Shown: positions 32,618-41,348 of the stretch, one piece after another
Position numbering within the stretch: position 1 is the stretch's first letter
How the letters are laid out: the number at the start of each line of letters is the position of its first letter
Assembly (NCBI RefSeq): GCF_022953055.1
Contig: NZ_JALJEJ010000008.1
Coordinates: 124,001 to 188,000 of the forward strand
Length of the DNA: 64,000 nt
Direction: 5' to 3'
Source of the DNA: Mucilaginibacter straminoryzae
GTDB taxonomy: Bacteria > Bacteroidota > Bacteroidia > Sphingobacteriales > Sphingobacteriaceae
The notes under the pieces: model-generated
The model's input: the letters and a program-made list of their open reading frames with translations, nothing else
Databases searched by the model: none
Told to the model about the DNA's origin: nothing
Translations under genes and position numbers: made by a program

Positions 32618-34015
32618 ATGGCTAAAATTTTAATTATTGACGACGAGCGTGCAATTCGTAACACGCTGCGCGAAATTCTTGAATACGAAGATTACCAGGT
32701 AGAAGATATTGATAACGGAATTGACGGGCTGGAGATGATCCAGAAGAACGATTACGACCTGGTGCTTTGTGATATCAAGATGAACCGCATGGACGGCATG
32801 GAGGTGCTTACCGAAGGCCTGGCCATTAAACCCGATCTTCCTTTTATCATGATATCCGGCCACGGCACGGTTGAAACCGCTGTTGAGGCCAGTAAAAAAG
32901 GGGCGTTTGACTTTATTTCTAAACCACCTGATCTAAACCGCCTGCTCATTACCGTACGAAACGCGCTCGACCGTGGAACCCTGGTTACCGAAACCAAAGT
33001 TCTGAAACGTAAAGTTGCAAAAGTACGGCCGATCTTAGGGAACTCGCAGGCGATTGTAAAGATCAAAGAGACCATTGAACGCGTTGCCCCTACTGAAGCC
33101 CGCGTACTGGTTACCGGTGCAAACGGTAGCGGTAAAGAGCTGGTTGCACGCTGGTTGCACGAAAAGTCTAACCGCTCTAATGCCCCGCTGATTGAGGTGA
33201 ATTGTGCGGCTATCCCTTCCGAGTTGATCGAAAGCGAATTGTTCGGGCATGAGAAAGGCTCATTTACCTCTGCGGTTAAACAACGTATCGGTAAGTTTGA
33301 ATCTGCCCATGGCGGCACCCTGTTCCTTGATGAGATTGGCGATATGAGCCATTCTGCGCAAGCGAAAGTACTGCGTGCGCTGCAGGAAAATAAGATTACC
33401 CGCGTTGGTGGCGAAAAAGAAATTGACGTAGATGTACGTGTAGTTGCGGCCACGAACAAAGATCTGCTGAAAGAAATTGAATTAGGCAATTTCCGGATGG
33501 ACTTGTACCATCGCCTGAGTGTGATCCTGATCCACGTGCCGCCACTTGCCGAACGCCGCGAGGATATCCCATTGCTTACGCAGAGCTTCCTGGAAGAGAT
33601 CTGCAATGAGTACGGGATGCCACCGAAGAAAATATCTGAAGGCGCGCTGGAAGCATTGAAGTCGCTGCCATGGACCGGTAATATCCGTGAATTGCGCAAC
33701 ATGATCGAGCGTTTGATCATTCTGAGCGATAAGATCATTACCGATAGCGATGTGAAGGCTTTTGCTAACCCGTCTGCACCGGTAACCGCCGCTACCATTG
33801 GTGCTGGTGGTGCCATTACAGCAGTAGCGCCGCAAACTGATTACGACCAGTTTAAGAACTTCCAGGAATATAAAGACCATGCTGAACGCGAATATATCAA
33901 GTTCAAGCTGGAAAAGAACAATTGGAACGTGTCTAAAACTGCAGATGATATCGATATCCAACGAAGTCACTTGTATAGCAAGATCGAGAAATACGGATTA
34001 AAAAGGGGTGAATAA
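32618..34015 (+). CDS. NtrC-type sigma-54 response regulator
   Basis: A 465-residue regulator with a receiver domain (residues 1-120, phospho-acceptor D52 in LCDIKM), an AAA+ domain (about 145-380) with Walker A GANGSGKE and the linker LFGHEKGSFTSAVKQRIG, and a Fis-type helix-turn-helix at the C-terminus (WNVSKTADDIDIQRSHLYSKIEKYGL). The sigma-54 contact loop reads GSFTSA where most members have GAFTGA; the Thr is kept. The cognate histidine kinase is not in the window. It is monocistronic by spacing. Confidence 0.92.
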   Translation: MAKILIIDDERAIRNTLREILEYEDYQVEDIDNGIDGLEMIQKNDYDLVLCDIKMNRMDGMEVLTEGLAIKPDLPFIMISGHGTVETAVEASKKGAFDFISKPPDLNRLLITVRNALDRGTLVTETKVLKRKVAKVRPILGNSQAIVKIKETIERVAPTEARVLVTGANGSGKELVARWLHEKSNRSNAPLIEVNCAAIPSELIESELFGHEKGSFTSAVKQRIGKFESAHGGTLFLDEIGDMSHSAQAKVLRALQENKITRVGGEKEIDVDVRVVAATNKDLLKEIELGNFRMDLYHRLSVILIHVPPLAERREDIPLLTQSFLEEICNEYGMPPKKISEGALEALKSLPWTGNIRELRNMIERLIILSDKIITDSDVKAFANPSAPVTAATIGAGGAITAVAPQTDYDQFKNFQEYKDHAEREYIKFKLEKNNWNVSKTADDIDIQRSHLYSKIEKYGLKRGE

Positions 34016-34026
34016 CCCCTTTTTCC
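34001..34026. terminator. Bidirectional terminator containing a stop codon
   Basis: AAAAGGGGT-GAATA-ACCCCTTTT has T runs on both strands and spans the stop codon of the response regulator gene; it lies between convergent genes. Confidence 0.8.
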
Positions 34027-34028
34027 TT

Positions 34029-34913
34029 TTACAGATAGCTATTTAAAGCAGCCCGCACCTGCCCTAAATAACTTCTGCCGAACAGGTTCAGGTGTAGCAA
34101 TAACGGATAGAGGTTCCAAAGATCAAGCCGTTCCTCCCATCCTTTTTGCAGCGGAAAAGCTTCATCATAAGCACTATAAAATTCGTTAGTAAAACCACCG
34201 AATAAGGTGGTCATGGCGATATCAAATTCACGGTTACCATAGCTTATGGCCGGGTCAATCAGGTAAGGCTTATCATCGGTCCGGGCCAGGTAATTACCGC
34301 CCCATAAATCGCCATGAATTAATGCTGGTTGCTCTTCGTAAAACAAATCATCTAACTTTAAATACAATAATTCAAATAATTGTATTTCAGAATGATTAAG
34401 CAATCTCTTCTCTACTGCAAGTTTAACCATGGGCTGTAACCTTTCTTCAACAAAAAAAGCTTTCCACGTTGCGTGTTTCCGGTTTGATTGCGGTAACGAA
34501 CCCATATAATTACCCTCATCTAAACCAAAAGCCGGTGCTGTGTTGCGATGCATTTCGGCTAACCGTCGCCCTAATGCCTCCGAAGCTTTTAGTGTTGCAC
34601 GCTTCGCTTCTATCCATTCTAAAATCAGGTAACTATCATCCTCAAACTCGCCGTTTAAGATCACCGTAGGTACAGCAATGGTGTTGGTTGAAGCGATAGT
34701 TTTTAAACCCTTCGCCTCTGCGGCAAACATACCCGGATAAACTTTCGCGTTATTTACTTTCAGCATGAACTTCCCGTGGTTAGTTTCAAGGCAATAAGCA
34801 TCATTAATGCTCCCACCACTGACCGGCACATAGCTGAACAAAGTTGTAGTTGAACCAACATCACGCATAAGGTCGGTTTCAAGTCGTTTGATTAATGAAT
34901 TAGTCAGCGCCAT
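34029..34913 (-). CDS. Fructosamine/ketosamine-3-kinase family protein
   Basis: A 294-residue protein of the fructosamine kinase-like family, which phosphorylates sugars bound to protein lysines (deglycation). It shows a P-loop-like start (YVPVSGGSINDAYCLETNHGKFMLKVN), the family motif LILEWIEAKRAT, and the catalytic HGDLWGGNYL with the DPA region following (YLIDPAISYGNREFDI). An AT-rich patch runs from about 34330 to 34410. Convergent with the response regulator gene. Confidence 0.85.
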   Translation of the reverse strand: MALTNSLIKRLETDLMRDVGSTTTLFSYVPVSGGSINDAYCLETNHGKFMLKVNNAKVYPGMFAAEAKGLKTIASTNTIAVPTVILNGEFEDDSYLILEWIEAKRATLKASEALGRRLAEMHRNTAPAFGLDEGNYMGSLPQSNRKHATWKAFFVEERLQPMVKLAVEKRLLNHSEIQLFELLYLKLDDLFYEEQPALIHGDLWGGNYLARTDDKPYLIDPAISYGNREFDIAMTTLFGGFTNEFYSAYDEAFPLQKGWEERLDLWNLYPLLLHLNLFGRSYLGQVRAALNSYL

Positions 34914-34975
34914 ATTACAAATGATATCTTTTAGAATAAATATTTGTATTTTAGAACAAACACTAAACCGAACCT

Positions 34976-35563
34976 ATGATTATTATCGATAAAAAAGCAG
35001 AAATACTATCTTTTAAGCTTCAGCAAGACCTGGACCTTCCTGAAAGTGATATTCATTGTTCTAGTGCCTCTGGCTACCATTGGAATACAGCACCCGATGC
35101 AACCCACGCTTTCACTTATAATCTGACGTATGATGCCGCAAACCCACTTGATAACATTTCTTTTATGGAATGTATCAGCAGGCTAAAACTCATTGTGAAA
35201 CTCGATGCCCCTCATGTTGACGCGATAACAGTCACGCAGCAAATACAGGAATTTGATGAGTTTGTAAAAACCTACATCCTCGAAAATGCTCCAGAATTTG
35301 CACCGAAGTTGAAATTTTATTCGACTATTAACACAGAAAACGCACTTGCGAGATTGGAAAAAAATATAGCAGAGGCAACAACATTAAAGCCGTTTGAGCA
35401 AAAGACTGAGCAAGAAAAAGAGATCGATTCTTCCATCGAAAACCTTACAATGACGAACTTTAAAACCATTAAAGAACATAGTATTATTGAAGAAAAAGAT
35501 CCCACAATAAGAACTACCAGATTTACGATTACGATGGAAGAGAAATATTTAAAAAAAGAGTGA
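34976..35563 (+). CDS. Unknown protein, paralogue 1 of a tandem pair
   Basis: A 195-residue protein I cannot assign. It has no signal peptide or membrane segment and is low in GC compared with neighbours. Residues about 30-100 align by eye with the next gene: W-x-T-x-x-D, then LDN-x-SF, RLK, a D, V-x-x-I-x-x-F (WNTAPDATH..., NPLDNISF, SRLKLIVKL, QQIQEFDEFVK). The C-terminal third (60 residues) is charged and unrelated to the neighbour. Ten bp separate the two genes; no close functional neighbour is obvious. Confidence 0.6.
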   Translation: MIIIDKKAEILSFKLQQDLDLPESDIHCSSASGYHWNTAPDATHAFTYNLTYDAANPLDNISFMECISRLKLIVKLDAPHVDAITVTQQIQEFDEFVKTYILENAPEFAPKLKFYSTINTENALARLEKNIAEATTLKPFEQKTEQEKEIDSSIENLTMTNFKTIKEHSIIEEKDPTIRTTRFTITMEEKYLKKE

Positions 35564-35573
35564 ACTCCGATTC

Positions 35574-36092
35574 ATGAATGTACTATCGAAAACCGGGGAA
35601 TTGATATCATACCATAATAAAAGCACGAATCATACCGCTAAGAATGCCCCTCCTTTTTATCGAATAAAATCAGGCGAAACTTGGTGCACTAGAGCAGATC
35701 AGAGCTATTTAATGATCCACAAACTCCAATTCTCTGCAAAATACGCAGATGATAATAGATCCTTTTTAAGGTACGTTGTAAGACTCAAAGCAAATATTAG
35801 GATTGAAGATGAAAGGAAAGATGCGGCAAATGTTCTTCAATTGATCAACGATTTTCGAAAAACTGTTCATGAACATATGAAGGAAAAAATGGAAATGGGT
35901 GACCGTTACTTAACATTTCCTTTTGTTCCATTAAGCGATGATTATGTTGAAATAATTCAAGATCAACTCCATGACTTGAAAAACTTAATGCGCTTTGAAG
36001 ATAAGTCTGATTGGGATATTGATTTTGAAGAGAATTTCGAACACACTGGCTCAACAATGCGACGGACAAAGTCAGAACCACTGGAAGTTTAG
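35574..36092 (+). CDS. Unknown protein, paralogue 2 of a tandem pair
   Basis: A 172-residue soluble protein with no domain I can name. It shares a pattern with the upstream gene: W-C-T-x-x-D (ETWCTRADQSY), DDNRSF, VRLKANIRI, and INDFRKTVHEH. The C-terminus is acidic with a basic tail (MRRTKSEPLEV). Spacing of 10 bp from the upstream gene suggests one operon. It precedes lepA, which has its own promoter. Confidence 0.55.
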   Translation: MNVLSKTGELISYHNKSTNHTAKNAPPFYRIKSGETWCTRADQSYLMIHKLQFSAKYADDNRSFLRYVVRLKANIRIEDERKDAANVLQLINDFRKTVHEHMKEKMEMGDRYLTFPFVPLSDDYVEIIQDQLHDLKNLMRFEDKSDWDIDFEENFEHTGSTMRRTKSEPLEV

Positions 36093-36176
36093 ATATAAAA
36101 TCAGTTTAGGCTCAGAAATCTACATTGACAGGCAAAAAACGCTTGAGACCGATAGCATTATATCGCTTAAAAACGC

Positions 36177-36184
36177 TACTTTTG
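36177..36184 (+). promoter_or_regulatory. lepA -7 box
   Basis: TACTTTTG matches TAnnTTTG and lies 10 bp upstream of the lepA ATG, so the leader would be only a few bases. Confidence 0.5.
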
Positions 36185-36194
36185 CGTTTTATAA

Positions 36195-37982
36195 ATGAAG
36201 CACATACGTAACTTTTGCATCATTGCACATATAGACCACGGTAAGAGTACTCTTGCCGATAGGTTGCTTGAATTTACCAGTACGGTTACCCAGCGCGAAG
36301 CGCAGGCCCAGCTTTTGGACGATATGGACCTCGAGCGCGAGCGTGGTATCACTATTAAAAGCCACGCTATCCAGATGAATTACAAACTGGATGGGCAGGA
36401 TTATGTGCTGAACCTGATTGACACCCCCGGACACGTCGATTTTTCTTACGAAGTTTCGCGCTCTATTGCGGCCTGCGAAGGCGCGCTGCTGATTGTCGAT
36501 GCTTCGCAGGGTATACAGGCGCAAACCATATCTAACCTTTACCTGGCTTTAGAGAACGACCTGGAGATTATCCCGGTGTTGAATAAAATGGATCTTCCCG
36601 GTGCTATGCCCGAAGAGGTGAAAGACCAGATCGTCGACCTGATCGGTTGTAAGCGCGAAGAAATCCTGGCTGCTTCCGGTAAAACAGGTATGGGCGTGGA
36701 TGATATCCTGCGTGCCATTATCGAGCGTATCCCTGCTCCTGTCGGCGACCCGGATGCACCGCTTCAGGCTTTGATCTTCGATTCGGTTTTCAACTCGTTC
36801 CGTGGTATCATTGCTTACTTCAAAGTAGTGAACGGCGAGATCCGTAAGAATACCAAGGTAAAGTTTATGGCTACCGGTAAAGAATACTTTGCCGATGAGG
36901 TTGGCACTTTAAAACTTAACCCGCTGCCAAAAGACGTGATCAAAACCGGCGACGTAGGCTATATCATATCGGGTATTAAAGAAGCACGCGAAGTTAAGGT
37001 TGGTGATACCATCACTGTGGTTGACCGTCCGGCTGCTGAAGGTATCCAGGGTTTTGAGGAAGTAAAGCCAATGGTATTTGCAGGGATATATCCTGTTGAT
37101 ACCGAAGATTACGAGGAGCTGCGCGAGTCTATGGCGAAGCTGCAATTGAATGATGCTTCCCTGGTCTTCGAACCGGAATCTTCTGCTGCATTAGGCTTTG
37201 GTTTCCGCTGTGGTTTCCTGGGCATGCTGCACATGGAGATCATCCAGGAGCGTCTGGAGCGTGAGTTCGACATGACGGTAATTACTACCGTACCCAACGT
37301 GTCTTACATTGCGTTTACTACTAAAGGCGACGAAATTATTGTTAATAACCCCTCTGACCTCCCAGATCCAAGCAAGCTGGAGTATGTAGAGGAACCATAT
37401 ATTAAGGCGAACATCATTACCAAGTCTGAATTTGTCGGGCCGGTAATGTCGTTATGTATCCAAAAGCGCGGTATTATTATCAATCAGTCTTACCTTACTT
37501 CAGACCGGGTTGAGCTGGTTTTTGAAATGCCGATGGGTGAGATTGTATTCGACTTTTACGATAAACTGAAGACCATTTCTAAAGGTTATGCTTCGTTTGA
37601 TTACCACCAGATTGGTTACCGCCAGTCAGACCTGGTGCGTCTGGACATCAAACTGAATGGTGAACCGGTAGATGCCTTGTCGTCACTGATCCACCGTAGT
37701 AATTCTTACGACTTTGGTAAAAAGATCTGCGAAAAACTGAAAGAGCTTTTACCGCGTCAGCAGTTTGAAATTGCCATACAGGCATCTATTGGTGCTAAAG
37801 TTATCGCCCGTGAAAACGTTCGCGCTTTACGTAAAGACGTTACCGCTAAATGTTATGGTGGCGATATTTCGCGTAAACGTAAACTGTTGGAAAAACAGAA
37901 AAAAGGCAAGAAACGCATGCGCCAGGTAGGTAACGTGGAAATACCGCAATCTGCCTTCATGGCCGTACTAAAATTAGACTAA
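36195..37982 (+). CDS. lepA: Elongation factor 4 (LepA)
   Basis: A 595-residue translational GTPase that acts on ribosomes during initiation and stalled translocation. The G1 motif is [10 protein letters not shown], the G3 DTPGHVDF and G4 NKMD, followed by the family C-terminal domain with IRRKKLLEKQ-like basic motif ([18 protein letters not shown]). The length fits the family. A -7 box lies just upstream, and a repeat-built hairpin lies downstream before folD. Confidence 0.97.
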   Translation: MKHIRNFCIIAHIDHGKSTLADRLLEFTSTVTQREAQAQLLDDMDLERERGITIKSHAIQMNYKLDGQDYVLNLIDTPGHVDFSYEVSRSIAACEGALLIVDASQGIQAQTISNLYLALENDLEIIPVLNKMDLPGAMPEEVKDQIVDLIGCKREEILAASGKTGMGVDDILRAIIERIPAPVGDPDAPLQALIFDSVFNSFRGIIAYFKVVNGEIRKNTKVKFMATGKEYFADEVGTLKLNPLPKDVIKTGDVGYIISGIKEAREVKVGDTITVVDRPAAEGIQGFEEVKPMVFAGIYPVDTEDYEELRESMAKLQLNDASLVFEPESSAALGFGFRCGFLGMLHMEIIQERLEREFDMTVITTVPNVSYIAFTTKGDEIIVNNPSDLPDPSKLEYVEEPYIKANIITKSEFVGPVMSLCIQKRGIIINQSYLTSDRVELVFEMPMGEIVFDFYDKLKTISKGYASFDYHQIGYRQSDLVRLDIKLNGEPVDALSSLIHRSNSYDFGKKICEKLKELLPRQQFEIAIQASIGAKVIARENVRALRKDVTAKCYGGDISRKRKLLEKQKKGKKRMRQVGNVEIPQSAFMAVLKLD

Positions 37983-37992
37983 TTAGATTTGT

Positions 37993-38042
37993 GATATGAG
38001 ACTTGAGATTATAGATTAATTTTCTGTCTCAGGTCTTATATC
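37993..38042. repeat. TGAGA-word hairpin between lepA and folD
   Basis: GATATGAGACTTGAG (37993-38007) pairs with CTCAGGTCTTATATC (38028-38042) at 15 positions, two of them G-T. The spacer is built of the same GAGATT/CTCAG words as the insert in bioA. Confidence 0.65.
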
Positions 38043-38064
38043 CAACTTCTCAAATCTCCACACG

Positions 38065-38946
38065 ATGCAACTACTCGACGGAAAATACGTATCTGAAAAA
38101 CTGAAGCTTGAAATTGCAGAGCAAGCTGCAGAAATATTAGCGAAGACAGGACGCAAGCCACACCTGGTAGCCGTGCTGGTTGGCCATGATGGCGGCAGCG
38201 AAACTTATGTAGCCAGCAAAATGCGCAACTGCGAAAAGGTTGGTTTTAAGTCGAGCCTGGTGCGTTACGAAGATAATGTAACCGAGGAAGAATTATTGGC
38301 TAAGGTGGCAGAGTTAAACGCAGATCCGGATATTGATGGCATCATCGTTCAACTGCCGTTGCCTAAACATATCGACCCGGAGAAGGTAACCGAGAAGATA
38401 GACCACCGCAAAGATGTTGACGGTTTTCACCCGATCAACCTGGGACGTATGCAGCGGAATTTACCTTCGTTTATACCCGCAACACCTTACGGCATTACCC
38501 TGATTCTGAAAGAGTATGGTATTGAAACGGCAGGTAAACATTGTGTAGTGGTAGGCCGTAGTAACATCGTAGGTTCGCCGATGAGCATCCTGATGGCGCG
38601 CAATACCCAACCAGGAAACTGCACGGTTACCATTTGCCACAGCCGCACGCCGGACATTAAGAAATTCACCTTAGATGCAGACATCCTGATCGTCGCTATC
38701 GGTAAAAAGAATTTCATCACCGCAGATATGGTGAAAGAAGGCGCAGTAGTGATCGACGTAGGTATGAACCGCGAAACTTCAACAACAACCAAATCCGGTT
38801 ATAAACTTTATGGCGATGTTGATTTTGAAAACGTAGCACCAAAGTCATCATGGATTACCCCTGTACCGGGTGGTGTCGGCTTAATGACAATTGTAGGCTT
38901 GCTTAAAAATACGCTGGCCTCTGCCAATAAAGAAGTTTATTCTTAA
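38065..38946 (+). CDS. folD: Methylenetetrahydrofolate dehydrogenase/cyclohydrolase
   Basis: A 293-residue bifunctional enzyme of one-carbon metabolism that oxidises methylene-THF and hydrolyses the methenyl form. Family motifs are [32 protein letters not shown] and [15 protein letters not shown]. The catalytic lysine region [11 protein letters not shown] is present. It follows lepA by 82 bp, a spacer that holds a repeat hairpin, so co-transcription is uncertain. Confidence 0.96.
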   Translation: MQLLDGKYVSEKLKLEIAEQAAEILAKTGRKPHLVAVLVGHDGGSETYVASKMRNCEKVGFKSSLVRYEDNVTEEELLAKVAELNADPDIDGIIVQLPLPKHIDPEKVTEKIDHRKDVDGFHPINLGRMQRNLPSFIPATPYGITLILKEYGIETAGKHCVVVGRSNIVGSPMSILMARNTQPGNCTVTICHSRTPDIKKFTLDADILIVAIGKKNFITADMVKEGAVVIDVGMNRETSTTTKSGYKLYGDVDFENVAPKSSWITPVPGGVGLMTIVGLLKNTLASANKEVYS

Positions 38947-38970
38947 GGTAACTATTATTGGTAAACGATT

Positions 38971-39014
38971 AAGGACAAAGGACGATGATTTTAGGATATC
39001 TCTCCTTTGTCTTT
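38971..39014 (+). terminator. Terminator after folD built of AAGGACAAAGGA words
   Basis: AAGGACAAAGGA (38971-38982) pairs with TCCTTTGTCTTT (39003-39014) over 12 positions with one G-T. The words match those at the left edge of the window. Confidence 0.6.
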
Positions 39015-39039
39015 TATCATTTGCCTGTTTACCTTCACC

Positions 39040-39483
39040 CTATTCCCCTAAAATCAAGTATTCCTCAGGTAGCAGGTAATTCTCGTTTTCATCATTCCAG
39101 ATCATTGCTGCAATCTTCCATTTTCCATCTGTCTGTATACATTGTAAAAAGCACATCCCTTTAGGTAGTCCTTTTATCACAGCATCGTTGAAACTATATT
39201 CATAAACGCTTAGGCGCTGTGCAACTTTTCCAAAAAAATCGGTGCGTTTAAATAACTCGCGCTGCATGTATTGTTCCATGGTTCCATCAGCTACCTGCCC
39301 TTCCAATCCCCGGACGTATTCAGTTGGCGTAAATCGCAGAGGTTTTCCAAAACTATTGTTGATCAGGATAGACTGCTCATCAAACAGCGAAAGCAAATGA
39401 TCATAATCAGGTAACGTGCCTGCTTTAAAAGAGATGGTGGAATAAAAATCGGCTACGAGATGATCAATTTCTAAAAGGCTCAT
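39040..39483 (-). CDS. NTF2-like/SnoaL-type small protein
   Basis: A 147-residue protein with the pattern of NTF2-like alpha-beta barrels: an N-terminal helix (LEIDHLVADFYST), a mid-sequence stretch with FTPTEYVRGLEGQ, and beta strands near the end (GMCFLQCIQTDGKWKIAAMIWNDE). The activity is unknown. It overlaps the Rieske gene by 4 bp, so the two products probably act together. Confidence 0.6.
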   Translation of the reverse strand: MSLLEIDHLVADFYSTISFKAGTLPDYDHLLSLFDEQSILINNSFGKPLRFTPTEYVRGLEGQVADGTMEQYMQRELFKRTDFFGKVAQRLSVYEYSFNDAVIKGLPKGMCFLQCIQTDGKWKIAAMIWNDENENYLLPEEYLILGE

Positions 39484-39815
39484 GATTTAAAAATAGCTTT
39501 TAAACGTTCCCAGAATGACGATACACCGACAAAAACCTCACCATTTTTAATTTTAACCGGGTAAGTGGGAACGAAATCAAACTGACCTTCTCCTCCCCGT
39601 CCCGTTTGCAGATCATAAGTAAAGCGATGAACCGGGCAAACCAGTTTACCTTCTTTGCACCAACCGCCGCTCAGGTCGGCGCCTGCATGGGGGCATCTGG
39701 ATGCCAGGGCATAGTATTTATCGTCATTATAAACCAGGCAGATATTTTTACTACCTGCTTTTACCTTCGTGATCTTTGCCTCTGGATTGATTTTACCGGC
39801 ACTAAACCATTTCAT
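39480..39815 (-). CDS. Rieske [2Fe-2S] ferredoxin-like protein
   Basis: A 111-residue small Rieske protein with both ligand boxes: CPHAGADLSGGWC and CPVHRFTYDLQTG (C-x-H and C-x2-H). It resembles free-standing Rieske ferredoxins rather than oxygenase subunits. The NTF2-like gene follows in an overlapping frame and a lipoprotein gene precedes it by 3 bp, so the three look like one operon. The electron partner is not clear from context. Confidence 0.87.
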   Translation of the reverse strand: MKWFSAGKINPEAKITKVKAGSKNICLVYNDDKYYALASRCPHAGADLSGGWCKEGKLVCPVHRFTYDLQTGRGGEGQFDFVPTYPVKIKNGEVFVGVSSFWERLKAIFKS

Positions 39816-39818
39816 TCA

Positions 39819-40586
39819 CTAAAAATCAATCTTTAAATTCATCACCGAAGGGTTTTTAATCACCTCATCCATATTGGTAACCAAAGTAACAGTTTTACGG
39901 TCGGCAGATAATATCGCTCTTTTGTTATCCAGCGTTTTAACCGGTTTCGCAAAACTCAACACAAGTTTGTAGGGCATATCAATCAGCAAAGCCTTGGCCA
40001 TTACCAACGTCGACTGTGTTTTCTTTACAAAGTTATTGAATTTGGTTTTATCGATAATCCGGTAGAATTTGTGCGGCGTGATTTCGTAAATATAGTAGTC
40101 CTGCCCGGCGATCAACTGCGAGGCATCAAAGCCTTTTAATGGAGGTTTCGGTCCTTTGGCCAAAGTGGGCAATGATGTGGTATTGGCTACTTTTGAAATA
40201 TGCTGTAGATAATATTCCAGGTCTGCCGGGCTGGTAGCCAAATGATCGATGCTTACCTTCATCAAGTTCTGCCGCAGGTTCATTTTCACGTTCAAATCGC
40301 TACTCTGCGCCAACTTCATTTCATCGGCGCTTAGCTTACTTTGAATGGTGTCCGGTAAGGCACTGTAAAAATTCAGCGAAGTATCTTTAGCCATGGCAAA
40401 CTGCGGTGTAGCAGCCACCGAATCAGACATCAGGTTCATCAGAACAGCTACCGCCTGGCTCATGTCAAAATTATAGCTGACGTTGCACGAACCATCAGCC
40501 TTAAAGCTATACCGCTCCTCAATATCCACGCACGAGCTTACGCACAAGGCAAGGAGAAACAAGGCCAGAAGGTAAACTTTTTTCAT
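39819..40586 (-). CDS. Lipoprotein of unknown function
   Basis: A 255-residue lipoprotein: MKKVYLLALFLLALCVSSC carries a lipobox (VSSC) at the end of a signal peptide. The mature part is beta-rich with CVDIEERYSFKADGSCNVSYNFD at its start; no domain is recognised. It is the first gene of a minus-strand group with the Rieske and NTF2-like genes. Confidence 0.7.
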   Translation of the reverse strand: MKKVYLLALFLLALCVSSCVDIEERYSFKADGSCNVSYNFDMSQAVAVLMNLMSDSVAATPQFAMAKDTSLNFYSALPDTIQSKLSADEMKLAQSSDLNVKMNLRQNLMKVSIDHLATSPADLEYYLQHISKVANTTSLPTLAKGPKPPLKGFDASQLIAGQDYYIYEITPHKFYRIIDKTKFNNFVKKTQSTLVMAKALLIDMPYKLVLSFAKPVKTLDNKRAILSADRKTVTLVTNMDEVIKNPSVMNLKIDF

Positions 40587-40668
40587 GAGCTGAAATTCAA
40601 GTAATTATAAGCAATAATATTAACATTTAAAAGACAGAAAACGTTAAATCTACACACTGCTTATGCGT

Positions 40669-40676
40669 ATATTTGC
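40669..40676 (+). promoter_or_regulatory. queE -7 box
   Basis: TATATTTG matches TAnnTTTG. It ends 3 bp before the ATG at 40680 and 9 bp before the ATG at 40686, so the queE transcript would be leaderless or nearly so. I do not see a -33 TTTG at the right spacing. Confidence 0.45.
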
Positions 40677-40679
40677 CGA

Positions 40680-41309
40680 TTGAAAATGGCAGTACAAATT
40701 CCGGAAGACGGCACATTGCTCCCCTTAATGGAGGAGTTCTATACCATACAGGGCGAAGGTTATAATACAGGTAAAGCGGCTTATTTTATCAGGCTGGGTG
40801 GTTGCGATGTAGGCTGCCATTGGTGCGATGTAAAAGAAAGCTGGGATGCCGAACTCCATCCCCTTACCCCTGCCGATGTTATTGTAGAACACGCTTCGCG
40901 GTACCCGGCAAAAACAGTTGTTATCACGGGTGGTGAGCCACTAATTTACAATTTAGATTACCTGACCGGGCAATTGCAAAACGCGGGCATCCGTACCTTT
41001 ATAGAAACATCCGGCGCTTACCCGCTTTCAGGACATTGGGACTGGATTTGCCTGTCGCCGAAGAAATTCAAAGCCCCGCAACCAGTAATTGCCCAGGCTG
41101 CACACGAGCTAAAGGTGATCGTTTTCAATAAATCTGATTTTGCCTGGGGCGAACAATATGCCGAGATGGTTTCGCCGGGATGTAAATTATATTTCCAACC
41201 AGAATGGTCTAAGGCTAAAGAAGTTACCCCGCTGGTTATTGATTATGTAATGAATAATCCCAAATGGGAGATCTCTTTACAAACCCATAAATATTTGAAT
41301 ATTCCTTAA
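40680..41309 (+). CDS. queE: 7-carboxy-7-deazaguanine synthase
   Basis: A 209-residue radical SAM enzyme of queuosine synthesis that converts CPH4 to CDG. The cluster motif is GGCDVGCHWCD (C-x3-C-x2-C), typical of the short QueE group, preceded by FYTIQGEGYNTGKAAYFIRLGG. The ATG at 40680 is used; an in-frame ATG at 40686 is equally possible and fits the -7 box better. Other queuosine genes are not in the window. Confidence 0.93.
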   Translation: MKMAVQIPEDGTLLPLMEEFYTIQGEGYNTGKAAYFIRLGGCDVGCHWCDVKESWDAELHPLTPADVIVEHASRYPAKTVVITGGEPLIYNLDYLTGQLQNAGIRTFIETSGAYPLSGHWDWICLSPKKFKAPQPVIAQAAHELKVIVFNKSDFAWGEQYAEMVSPGCKLYFQPEWSKAKEVTPLVIDYVMNNPKWEISLQTHKYLNIP

Positions 41310-41348
41310 AAGGCGTAAATTAGTCAGGTACTTGGACACTCCCTCCTG

